Assembly: GCA_041655055.1 (NCBI GenBank)
Contig: JBBAGE010000021.1
Coordinates: 1-20,553, forward strand
From: JBBAGE01 sp041655055
GTDB lineage: Bacteria; Pseudomonadota; Alphaproteobacteria; Rhodobacterales; Rhodobacteraceae
Length of the DNA: 20,553 nt
Direction of reading: 5' to 3'
The position numbers and the translations under genes were made by a program. How positions within the stretch are numbered: position 1 is the stretch's first letter; the number at the start of each line of letters is the position of its first letter. Below the pieces are notes generated by a model. It saw only the letters and a list, made by a program, of their open reading frames with translations, ran no database searches and was not told the origin of the DNA. Positions 14,049-20,553 of the stretch are shown one piece after another.

Positions 14049-14983
14049 CTATGACGACACAATCGCTGCCCGCGACAACCATGGCCCGCCGGATGCGCGC
14101 GCTGATCGCCTCGGATGACATCCTTGTCTCGCCCGGTGTCTATGACGGCTATAGCGTCAAACTGGTGGAAAAAGCCGGGTTCAAGACCGCCTGCACCACC
14201 GGCGCGGGGCTGTCGAATGCGCGGCTCGGGGTCGAGGATGTGGGCATCATGGGGCTGAGCGATAATGTCGAGGCCTGCCGGATGATCGCGCGTTCGGTCG
14301 ATATCCCGGTGATGGCCGATGCCGATACCGGCTATGGCACGCCCGCCACCGTTTACCACACGATTCAGCTGTTCGAGGCCGCGGGCGTGGCCGGTGTGAA
14401 TATCGAAGATCAGGTCAGCCCCAAACGCTGCGGGCATATGGCCGGCAAGGATGTGGTGGACCCGCGCGAAATGGCGCGCAAGATCGAAGCCGCCTGCAAC
14501 AGCCGCCGGGACGATGATTTCGTCATCCTCGCCCGCACCGATGCTATCGCGATCGAGGGGCTGGAGGGCGCGATCCGCCGCGCCAAACTCTATGAAAAGG
14601 CCGGCGCCGACATGATTTTCGCCGATGCAATCAAGGGCGAGGATCAGATCAAGGCGCTGGTGGATGCGGTGAATATCCCCGTTTCCGTCAATATGGGTTT
14701 TGGCATCCGCAGCCGCCCCACGACGCCGCTGATCCCGATTGCGCGCATGGCCGAACTGGGCGTCAAACGCGTCACCCTGCCCCGCATGTTGCCCGCCGCT
14801 GCGGTCAAGGCGATGGAAACCGCACTGGCGGTGCTGAAAGCCTCGATCCCCACGGGGGAAATCGTCGATCGCCCGGATCTGTTGGCCAGTATCGATGACA
14901 TCTGGGATCTGATGGGCGCGGCGGATTTCGCGGCGCTTGAAGCGCGGTATAACACATTCGACGGAATGGATCTCGACGCCTGA
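14045..14983 (+). CDS. Isocitrate lyase/PEP mutase-family C-C lyase (methylisocitrate or dimethylmalate lyase type)
   Basis: 312 residues, TIM-barrel lyase. Mg-binding DADTGYG (92-98) and NIEDQ (119-123) are present, and so is the flexible catalytic loop KRCGH (127-131), whose cysteine is the proton donor in isocitrate, 2-methylisocitrate and 2,3-dimethylmalate lyases. The cysteine argues against PEP mutase or oxaloacetate decarboxylase. Length and the short N-terminus match PrpB and dimethylmalate lyase rather than the long isocitrate lyases. Expected chemistry: cleavage of a 2-hydroxy-diacid or triacid to pyruvate or glyoxylate plus an acid. The frame allows ATG 14045, overlapping the regulator stop, or ATG 14051. 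It pairs logically with the divergently transcribed hydratase. Confidence 0.9.
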   Translation: MTMTTQSLPATTMARRMRALIASDDILVSPGVYDGYSVKLVEKAGFKTACTTGAGLSNARLGVEDVGIMGLSDNVEACRMIARSVDIPVMADADTGYGTPATVYHTIQLFEAAGVAGVNIEDQVSPKRCGHMAGKDVVDPREMARKIEAACNSRRDDDFVILARTDAIAIEGLEGAIRRAKLYEKAGADMIFADAIKGEDQIKALVDAVNIPVSVNMGFGIRSRPTTPLIPIARMAELGVKRVTLPRMLPAAAVKAMETALAVLKASIPTGEIVDRPDLLASIDDIWDLMGAADFAALEARYNTFDGMDLDA

Positions 14984-15016
14984 GGCGGCGCCGACCCGCG
15001 CCCGTGCGCGCAAGCG

Positions 15017-15072
15017 AACCGGCGAAAGGATGGCGGCCGGTTCTGTTCGCACGACCACCGAAAGCCGCCATC
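15017..15072. repeat. Overlapping alternative hairpins between convergent genes
   Basis: AACCGGC (15017-15023) pairs with GCCGGTT (15036-15042), and GATGGCGGC (15029-15037) pairs with GCCGCCATC (15064-15072); the two cannot form together. They lie in the 176-base gap between the convergent lyase and ATPase genes. They are probably termination structures, although no T-run is present. Confidence 0.35.
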
Positions 15073-15159
15073 TACGCATGGGTTTCGCGGTGATCGGGCG
15101 CGGCTTCATAATTGATCGCTGGCACCTGACCCACAGAACATGCGCGCCGGGCTGGCTTC

Positions 15160-17133
15160 CTAATCCGCGCGGCGCGCGATTTTGCGGGCATAGATCCCGC
15201 GCGGTCCGGGGCATGGGATCGCCCGGCCCGTTGCAGCCGCACCGCCCGCGCGCCGGATCGGATCGCGCAGCAACCGCAAACCGTTGAGCACCACCAGCAC
15301 CGTGCCCCCTTCATGCCCGATCACCGCCAGCGGCAGCGGCAATTCAAAGAACAGACTGCCCGTCACCAGCATCACCATCGCCCCCATAGCGATGATCAGG
15401 TTTTGCCGGATGATGCCCGCCGTGCGCCGCGCCAGCCGCTGTGCCTCGGCCAGCCGGCCCATATCCTCGGACAAAAGCGCGACATCAGCGGCCTGCAACG
15501 CCACATCCGATCCCGCAGCCCCCATGGCAATGCCCACATCGGCGCGCGCAAGGGCACCCGCGTCGTTCACCCCGTCGCCGACATAGGCAAGCCTGCCATC
15601 ACGGGCCAATGCGCCTACCATGCGCAGCTTGTGTTCGGGCAACATATCGGCGTGGATATCCTCTGGCCCGATCCCCAGTTCCGCGCCGATGCGCAGCGCC
15701 ACGGGGCGCCGGTCGCCGGTCATCATCACGATCTTGCCGATCCCGCCCGCGCGCAGCGCCGCAAGCGCCGGGGCCGAGGTGGGCCGCGCCTGATCCGCGA
15801 TGGTAAAGGCCCCCAGCACCCGATCATCCTGCCCGGCATAGATCACGGTCTGCGCATCGGCGGCCAAGGCCTGCAGTGCCGGATGATCGATCGCGGCACC
15901 CATTTCCGCCGCAAGGCGCGGATTCCCGGCCCAAAGCCGGCCACCATCCCATGCGCCGGCAATTCCCGCGCTGGGATGCGCGGTCACATCCGCGATCGCC
16001 ATCGGCGCCACGCCACGGCGCGCCGCCGCATCGCGGATCGCGGCGGCTGTGGGGTGTTCGGACTGAGCCTCGACCCCGGCCACACGGGCCAAAAGCCCCG
16101 CTTCGTCCCCGTCAAGCGCAACGATCCCGGTCACCGCCGCGCGGCCCGTGGTCAGCGTGCCGGTTTTGTCAAAGGCGAATCGATCCACCGCTGCCAGCGT
16201 TTCCAGCGCCGCACCGCCCTTGAACAGCACCCCGCCGCGTGCCGCCGCCGAAAGGGCCGATAGAATTGCCGCCGGAACCGAAATGACGATGGCGCAGGGG
16301 CTGGCCGCCACCAACCACGTGGCTGCACGGTAAAGCGCATCCTGCCAGCCCCGCCCCAGCCCATAAAACACACCAAAGGCCGCAATCGCCCCCAACATGA
16401 CCGCGATGGTGTAGCGCTGGCCGAACCAGGCGCTGAACCGCTCGGACGGGGCTTTGGCGGCCTGCGCCTCGGTCACCAGCGCGATCATCCGCGCCACGGT
16501 GCTTTCGGCGACCGTTTTCGTTACCGCAATTTCAAGCACGCCATCGATATTGACGGTGGCTTCAAACACCTGTGCGCCGGGGGTTTTGCTGACGGGCATG
16601 GATTCGCCGGTGATATGGGCCTCGTCCAGCGCGCCGCGCCCGCTGGTGATCACCCCATCGGCGGGCACGCGCGCCCCGGGGCGAAGCACGCAGATATCGC
16701 CCACCGCCAGATCGGCCGCCCCGATTTCATCGACACCGCCAGCCGCATTCTTGCGCAGCGCGGTTTCGGGGCGCAGCGCCATCAGCGCCTCGATCGCGCG
16801 GCGCGCGCGGCCAAGGGCGCGTTCCTCAAGCGTTGTGGAAATGCTGAACAATGTCAGCAGCACAGCGCCCTCGAACGGCGCGCCCACCGCCGCTGCCGCC
16901 ACGGCCGCAACCACCATCAGCAAGTCGATATCGAGAATGCGTTCGTGCACCAGCGCCAGCAGCGCCCGCCATGCCGCAGGCAGCCCGCCCGCCAGATAGA
17001 CCAGCGCCATGCCAGCGGTTGCAATCCCGCCCGCACCGGGCAGAACCCACAGCCCCAGAACGGCCAAGACAATGCCGATGACCGTCAACCCGGTCAAAAT
17101 CAGCCCGCGCTCGGATTGAAGCAATTTTTCCAC
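15160..17133 (-). CDS. P1B-4 type heavy-metal exporting ATPase (Co/Fe/Zn class)
   Basis: 657 residues from GTG 17133, chosen for the AGGAG 6 bases upstream; an ATG at 17217 lies inside the cupin gene and gives no family-like N-terminus. It has no N-terminal metal-binding domain. Actuator TGES (175-178), SPC in transmembrane helix 4 (278-280), phosphorylation DKTGT (322-326), SEHPTA nucleotide site (358-363), hinge GDGVND (519-524) and HEGGT in the last membrane helices (607-611) are all present. SPC plus HEGGT defines subgroup P1B-4 (CoaT, CtpD, PfeT, Nia), which exports cobalt, ferrous iron, zinc or nickel, not the Cd/Zn ZntA type with CPC. It should sit in the inner membrane. It lies 64 bases downstream of the cupin gene, probably in one operon. 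Confidence 0.93.
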   Translation of the reverse strand: MEKLLQSERGLILTGLTVIGIVLAVLGLWVLPGAGGIATAGMALVYLAGGLPAAWRALLALVHERILDIDLLMVVAAVAAAAVGAPFEGAVLLTLFSISTTLEERALGRARRAIEALMALRPETALRKNAAGGVDEIGAADLAVGDICVLRPGARVPADGVITSGRGALDEAHITGESMPVSKTPGAQVFEATVNIDGVLEIAVTKTVAESTVARMIALVTEAQAAKAPSERFSAWFGQRYTIAVMLGAIAAFGVFYGLGRGWQDALYRAATWLVAASPCAIVISVPAAILSALSAAARGGVLFKGGAALETLAAVDRFAFDKTGTLTTGRAAVTGIVALDGDEAGLLARVAGVEAQSEHPTAAAIRDAAARRGVAPMAIADVTAHPSAGIAGAWDGGRLWAGNPRLAAEMGAAIDHPALQALAADAQTVIYAGQDDRVLGAFTIADQARPTSAPALAALRAGGIGKIVMMTGDRRPVALRIGAELGIGPEDIHADMLPEHKLRMVGALARDGRLAYVGDGVNDAGALARADVGIAMGAAGSDVALQAADVALLSEDMGRLAEAQRLARRTAGIIRQNLIIAMGAMVMLVTGSLFFELPLPLAVIGHEGGTVLVVLNGLRLLRDPIRRAGGAAATGRAIPCPGPRGIYARKIARRAD

Positions 17134-17197
17134 ATCCGCTCCTGATCGATGGCCTGCAAACTTACGCCGGATCGAAGCGTGGGGAAAGGGGATAGTC

Positions 17198-17524
17198 TCA
17201 GGCCATATCCCCATCAAACAGGATCGTCAGCAGCAGTGCCGCATCGACCACCCCGTGCAGCGCATGGGGCGCAGCCCGATCAAGAAAAATCCAGTCGCGC
17301 GCGCGCATATCCACATCGCCGGTATCCAGCATCAGCCGGATATGCCCCTCAAGACAATGCAGCGTCAGCCGCCCGGGCACCTGGTGGCGCGCGATATCCT
17401 GCCCGGCTGCGACGATCAGATGCACGGTCTCAAAACTCGGCTGCCGGGTAAGGGCGCGGGTGCGCGCGGCGTCGGGCCTGTGCAGGCTGATCACTTCGCC
17501 GGGTTTTGCATGAGCAAGGGCCAT
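17198..17524 (-). CDS. Small cupin-domain protein
   Basis: 108 residues from ATG 17524, with CAGGAG 6 bases upstream. It is a single conserved beta-barrel: LTLHCLEGHIRLMLDTGDVDM (cupin motif 1 region) and DWIFLDRAAPHALHGVVDAALLLTILF (motif 2 region). The metal ligands are reduced: one His in motif 1 (LTLHCLEG) and two in motif 2 (PHALH). Small proteins of this kind are often metal-binding or sensing accessories. Its place just before a metal-export ATPase suggests a metal or redox-stress role, but no activity can be assigned. Confidence 0.8.
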   Translation of the reverse strand: MALAHAKPGEVISLHRPDAARTRALTRQPSFETVHLIVAAGQDIARHQVPGRLTLHCLEGHIRLMLDTGDVDMRARDWIFLDRAAPHALHGVVDAALLLTILFDGDMA

Positions 17525-17571
17525 GGGGGCTCCTGTCGGATGGCGCCACGAAAGGCGCCGGATCGGTGGGA

Positions 17572-17603
17572 ACCATGGCCCCGCCAATAGGCCGGGCCAT
17601 GGT
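17572..17603 (-). terminator. Hairpin after the small secreted-protein gene
   Basis: A 10-bp perfect stem, ACCATGGCCC (17572-17581) and GGGCCATGGT (17594-17603), with a 12-base loop, starts 6 bases past the TGA of the secreted-protein gene. With no T-run it may be a partial terminator or an mRNA-stabilising end that reduces expression of the downstream cupin and ATPase genes. Confidence 0.5.
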
Positions 17604-17609
17604 CAGGGA

Positions 17610-17921
17610 TCAATCGGTCCAGTGATCGTTTGCCTCGGCCACGATGGCGAAATAGGCGGCGATCACGCCCGAGACCTGAATCAGATCTGTCGCATCATGG
17701 GAATAATTCGGCCGCAGGGCGAACAGCACCTCGCGGTTGGTCTGGGTGGTGGTCACCCCCTTGCGGGCCATGGTAACGGCAAGGGCAAAGCCCTCTTCGG
17801 GGGTTTCGGTGATCAGGCTCGGCAACCACGAGGGCGGCGTTTCCTGGGCATCCTGTGCGCTTGCGGCGCCTGCGAAGAAAAAGCTGGCGGCAATGGCGGT
17901 AACAACTGTCTTACGGATCAT
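17610..17921 (-). CDS. Small secreted protein of unknown function
   Basis: 103 residues from ATG 17921, chosen because GGAG lies 6 bases upstream; ATG 17933 would itself contain that site. There is a Sec signal peptide, about residues 1-22 (IRKTVVTAIAASFFFAGAASA, cleavage near AQD). The mature part of about 80 residues begins QDAQETPPSWLPSLITETPE and continues through ALAVTMARKGVTTTQTNREV and DLIQVSGVIAAYFAIVAEAN. It has no cysteines or evident metal-binding motif. I do not recognise the family. It is expected in the periplasm and is upstream of the cupin and metal ATPase on the same strand. Confidence 0.75.
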   Translation of the reverse strand: MIRKTVVTAIAASFFFAGAASAQDAQETPPSWLPSLITETPEEGFALAVTMARKGVTTTQTNREVLFALRPNYSHDATDLIQVSGVIAAYFAIVAEANDHWTD

Positions 17922-18030
17922 GGTGAACTCCATTTACTTTGGTGGGCTGGCTTGGACTGGGAAAAAATGGGGCCGATCTTGCGGGTCGCGCGCGCCACGG
18001 GGGCCGGGCCCCGTGATCTGGATGCGCAAA

Positions 18031-18059
18031 GCATGCAGGCATATTGGTTGCATTCATGC
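18031..18059. repeat. Short inverted repeat upstream of the secreted-protein gene
   Basis: GCATG (18031-18035) and CATGC (18055-18059), with a nested ATGCA/TGCAT pair, flank an AT-rich centre. Its position between the candidate promoter and the gene is compatible with an operator. Nothing further supports it. Confidence 0.25.
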
Positions 18060-18108
18060 GATCCCCCTTTGACGCAAATGGCTGCCACATCTTGAAGCTC
18101 TTTCCAAA

Positions 18109-18136
18109 ACCTTATCAGGCAAATATGCATTGTAAA
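18109..18136 (-). promoter_or_regulatory. Candidate promoter of the secreted-protein/cupin/ATPase genes
   Basis: On the minus strand, TTTACA (18136-18131), 16 bases, TAAGGT (18114-18109). It lies in an AT-rich island (18120-18145) inside otherwise very GC-rich DNA and would give a leader of about 180 bases. Confidence 0.35.
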
Positions 18137-18163
18137 TACTTATTTAGCCGCGCGCGCCGCCGA

Positions 18164-18595
18164 TCATAAAATGCCCCGCGCGCGCAATGCCGCCTGTTCA
18201 TCGCCCGCCACCCAGCCAAAGACCCGCGCCGCGCCGTCTTGCAGCTGCACAAGGTAATGCACATCGAAATCAATCGCCGTTTCCGCAAGATCATCGCGCG
18301 CATAGGTGGCCCGCCATGCGACATGGGCTATGCAATGCAAATCATCGATCGGGCTGATGCGGATATCACGGATGCGCATCGATTGGGTGCCAATGGCGCG
18401 GTAATGGTCATAGCCCTGCGTCATGGCCGCACGAAACGTGGCATCATTGTGCCCGGTTCGCACCCCCGCTGGACCGGCGGCGATGAATTCCGGCGCATAG
18501 AGCGTGGCGATTTCATCGCCATCCGGCGCCCCCGCCAGCGCGCGCTCGAAAAACTGCGCGTAACGTGTGAAAAGCTGCCTGACCGCCTGTTCCAT
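18164..18595 (-). CDS. NTF2/SnoaL-like small protein
   Basis: 143 residues from ATG 18595. The fold pattern is helical MEQAVRQLFTRYAQFFERAL, then IATLYAPEFIAAGPAGV, then the strands MRIRDIRISPIDDLHCIAHVAWRATYAR and ETAIDFDVHYLVQLQDGAARVFGWVAGDE, as in NTF2-like and SnoaL-like proteins. Their common role is a small hydrophobic-cavity enzyme or binding protein. No catalytic set can be assigned. The frame is open upstream; ATG 18676 would add 27 residues and is the main alternative. It is on the same strand as, and 43 bases before, the candidate promoter of the secreted-protein gene. Confidence 0.7.
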   Translation of the reverse strand: MEQAVRQLFTRYAQFFERALAGAPDGDEIATLYAPEFIAAGPAGVRTGHNDATFRAAMTQGYDHYRAIGTQSMRIRDIRISPIDDLHCIAHVAWRATYARDDLAETAIDFDVHYLVQLQDGAARVFGWVAGDEQAALRARGIL

Positions 18596-18902
18596 CGCCA
18601 ATCCCGCTGCATCTGCTGCAACGATAGACGAAACGGGGGGCAAAAGCAGCCGGGTTTGATCGGGGGAGCGTTCCATCACCCCACGCGAGGCAAACCAGAC
18701 AATCAAACGTTCCGCCCGACGATCGGGGCAGCCGGATTGCATGCGGTGCCGGGTTGCGCGGCGCGGCGGGTGGGGATGCGGCCGCCCCGGCAAAGCCCAT
18801 GGGCAGGGGCGGGCCGCGAAAATGGCGGCCAGTTCAGCCGCGTTAGCCGCGCGCGCGGGCAGTCATTCCAGCGCGATCTGCCAGAGGGTGATTTTCTGGC
18901 AA
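18596..18902. other. 307-base gap without a supported gene
   Basis: Very GC-rich sequence between the aspartase stop and the NTF2-like start. The minus-strand frame of the NTF2-like gene continues open to about 18793, but the extra residues are Arg/Pro-rich and look non-coding. No clear promoter, terminator or RNA was seen; short complementary GC runs (for example around 18780-18830) are expected by composition. Confidence 0.5.
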
Positions 18903-20366
18903 TCAGGCCCGGCCGGGCAGCGAGCGTGGCTGGGTCAGGCTGGCGGGGCTAAGGATGTCATCAAGCTGGGCCTCGGACAGCAGCCCGCGTTCCAGCACCA
19001 GTTCGCGGATGTCGCGCCCGCTGGCCATCGCATCGCGCGCCAGCGCCGTGGCGGCCGCATAGCCGATCCACGGGTTCAGCGCCGTCACCAGCGCGGGCGA
19101 TCCCATGACGGCACCTGCCAGCGCATCGCTATTGGCGCTGATCCCTTCGACGCAATTGACGCGCAGGGTTTCGCAGCCCGCCGTCAACTGGCTGAGCGAA
19201 CGAAACAGCCCCGCGCTCATGACCGGGCCAAAAGCATTAAGCTGCAACTGCCCAGCCTCGGCGGCCATGGTGATGGTGACATCGGTGCCAATCACGCCGA
19301 ATGCGATCTGATTGACCACTTCGGGGATGACGGGGTTGACCTTGCCCGGCATGATCGACGAACCTGCCTGCCGCGCCGGCAGGCTGATATCGCCAATACC
19401 CGCGCGCGGCCCGGATGACAGCAGCCGCAGATCATTGCTGATCTTTGACAGTTTCACCGCCAGCCGGCGCAAAAGCCCGGATGTATGCACAAAGGCGGTG
19501 CTGTCCTGCGTCGCCTCGATCAGATCGGGTGCGGTCACCACCGGCAGGCCGCTAAGCGCTGCCAGATGTTTGCACACGGCGGCCGCATAATCGGGATGGG
19601 TGGTGATGCCGGTGCCGATCGCGGTGGCGCCGAGGCTGATTTCGCACAGGATATCGCGGGCGCTGGCCAGCGAACGTTCCTCGGATTCCAGTGTTGCGGC
19701 ATAGGATCTGAATTCCTGCCCCAGCGTCATGGGCACGGCATCTTGCAACTGCGTGCGGCCCATTTTCAGCACATCCGCAAATTCATCGCCCTTGACGGCA
19801 AAAGCGGCGCGCAGCGGGCCAAGCGCGCCGATCAGCCGTTCCACCCCCTGCCAGCTTGCCAGTTTCAGCGCCGTGGGGCAGACATCATTGGTGCTTTGCG
19901 ACAGGTTCACATGTTCGTTCGGGTGCAGATGGGCATAATCGCCGCGCGCATGGCCCATGATTTCCAGCGCGCGATTGGCGATCACTTCGTTCGCATTCAT
20001 ATTCGTGGACGTGCCCGCGCCGCCTTGCACCTGATCGACCACAAAGTGATCATGCAACGCGCCATCCCGGATTTCTTCGCAAGCGCGGGTAATCGCCTGC
20101 ATCCGCGCGGTATCGAGCAGCCCGAGTTCATGATTTGCCAGCGCCGAGGCCTGTTTGATCATCGCAAGCGCGCGGATCAGTTCGGGCCATTCCCCGATCC
20201 GGCGGCCCGAAATCGGAAAGTTTTCAAGCGCGCGCAGCGTATGTACGCCCCAATAGGCCGATGCGGGAATGTCGCGCGCCCCGAGCAGGTCGGATTCGAT
20301 ACGGGTCTGCCCCTCGGCCTGCTGCGCGCCAAGCGTCGAGAGCACTGAATTATTCGTTCCAACCAT
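18903..20366 (-). CDS. aspA: Aspartate ammonia-lyase
   Basis: 487 residues, close to the usual 470-480. It deaminates aspartate to fumarate and ammonia, reversibly, as a cytosolic tetramer. Family regions are complete: TSTNMNANEV (119-128), HLHPNEHVNLSQSTND (146-161) and the signature GSSIMPGKVNPVIPE (335-349) with the catalytic-loop serine. The LHPN-NLSQSTND wording and the EIMG region point to aspartase rather than class II fumarase (inference from remembered consensus). ATG 20366 was chosen because AGGAG lies 7 bases upstream; ATG 20372 is too close to that site, and the open frame extending to 20501 is Arg-rich and not family-like. Confidence 0.92.
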   Translation of the reverse strand: MVGTNNSVLSTLGAQQAEGQTRIESDLLGARDIPASAYWGVHTLRALENFPISGRRIGEWPELIRALAMIKQASALANHELGLLDTARMQAITRACEEIRDGALHDHFVVDQVQGGAGTSTNMNANEVIANRALEIMGHARGDYAHLHPNEHVNLSQSTNDVCPTALKLASWQGVERLIGALGPLRAAFAVKGDEFADVLKMGRTQLQDAVPMTLGQEFRSYAATLESEERSLASARDILCEISLGATAIGTGITTHPDYAAAVCKHLAALSGLPVVTAPDLIEATQDSTAFVHTSGLLRRLAVKLSKISNDLRLLSSGPRAGIGDISLPARQAGSSIMPGKVNPVIPEVVNQIAFGVIGTDVTITMAAEAGQLQLNAFGPVMSAGLFRSLSQLTAGCETLRVNCVEGISANSDALAGAVMGSPALVTALNPWIGYAAATALARDAMASGRDIRELVLERGLLSEAQLDDILSPASLTQPRSLPGRA

Positions 20367-20553
20367 GCGCATACTCCTGAAATAGTCCCGCGGGCGCCCC
20401 GCGACATGTCCTTGCTCTGGCCCAATGCCCGTTGCGTTGCGCGGGCGCAACCGGATTTTCGCGCGAATGCGACCGGTGCAACAGCCCCGCCACCCTGTCA
20501 AACGCCCCCCTGCGCCCTATCCTTAGACCAGATGAGCGTTTTGCGGCGGTAAT
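20367..20553. other. Upstream region of aspA to the window edge
   Basis: 187 bases with no gene seen. A TTGACA on the minus strand (20498-20503 region) could be a -35 for aspA, but the element 17 bases downstream (CACCGG) is a poor -10. A GC-rich dyad lies near 20389-20403. Confidence 0.4.

Noticed and set aside
3537..14983. Standard aerobic nicotinate (nic) cluster
   Set aside because: There is no NicAB dehydrogenase, NicX dioxygenase or NicD deformylase, and the maleate isomerase-like protein lacks the expected cysteines; the hydantoinase-type enzyme, aconitase and lyase are not part of that pathway.
3537..14983. Urate/allantoin (hpx-type) catabolism
   Set aside because: Flavin hydroxylase, racemase-fold and allantoinase-like genes fit superficially. 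However, there is no hydroxyisourate hydrolase, OHCU decarboxylase or allantoate amidohydrolase, and that route does not need an aconitase or C-C lyase.
14033..15214. Minus-strand open frame opposite the C-C lyase gene
   Set aside because: The composition is Arg/His/Ala-rich with no domain. The plus-strand frame has the KRCGH and Mg-binding motifs.
20532..20552. Tiny plus-strand frame at the right edge
   Set aside because: It stops after six codons; no evidence for a gene.

Overview
The window is GC-rich DNA with dense genes, short gaps and ATGA stop/start overlaps. Protein-level resemblances (ribosomal protein S4, HisC, a small UPF0114 membrane protein, a P1B-4 metal ATPase) suggest an alphaproteobacterium, most likely Rhodobacterales. 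That placement is inferred from recognition of the proteins, not from a search.

Layout. 1-2.65 kb holds housekeeping genes on the minus strand: hisC (last codons cut off by the window edge), a UPF0114/YqhA membrane protein, and rpsD with a near-consensus promoter and its own terminator. 2.69-3.5 kb, on the plus strand, holds an unrecognised small protein with unusual codon use and a secreted monohaem cytochrome c; a strong bidirectional terminator follows. 3.54-14.98 kb is an accessory catabolic island. 15.16-18.6 kb, minus strand, holds a P1B-4 type (Co/Fe/Zn) metal-export ATPase, a small cupin, a small secreted protein and an NTF2-like protein. 18.9-20.37 kb is an aspartate ammonia-lyase. 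No tRNA, rRNA, CRISPR array, IS element or prophage was seen.

The island is the most interesting part. Minus-strand unit 1 (13253 to 8456) encodes an aconitase-superfamily hydratase, a hydantoinase/imidase-type cyclic amidohydrolase and a carbamoylsarcosine/maleamate-type cysteine amidohydrolase, tightly packed. Minus-strand unit 2 (8223 to 3537) encodes a class A flavin monooxygenase, a maleate isomerase/arylmalonate decarboxylase-fold protein that appears to lack the usual cysteines, and a complete NMT1/SsuA-type ABC importer. The divergent plus-strand unit 3 (13383 to 14983) encodes a GntR/FCD regulator and an isocitrate-lyase-family C-C lyase with an intact KRCGH motif.

The two promoter regions of the island share four copies of the quasi-palindrome TGTCAACA, two of them overlapping TTGACA -35 elements. 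The three units therefore look like one GntR-controlled regulon. The enzyme order suggests this pathway: import, flavin hydroxylation, imide or lactam ring opening, half-amide hydrolysis giving ammonia and a (substituted) maleate-type diacid, hydration by the aconitase homologue, then aldol-type cleavage to pyruvate or glyoxylate plus a short acid. I do not know a described pathway with exactly this gene set. The substrate is unknown, and the pathway is a hypothesis built from families and context.
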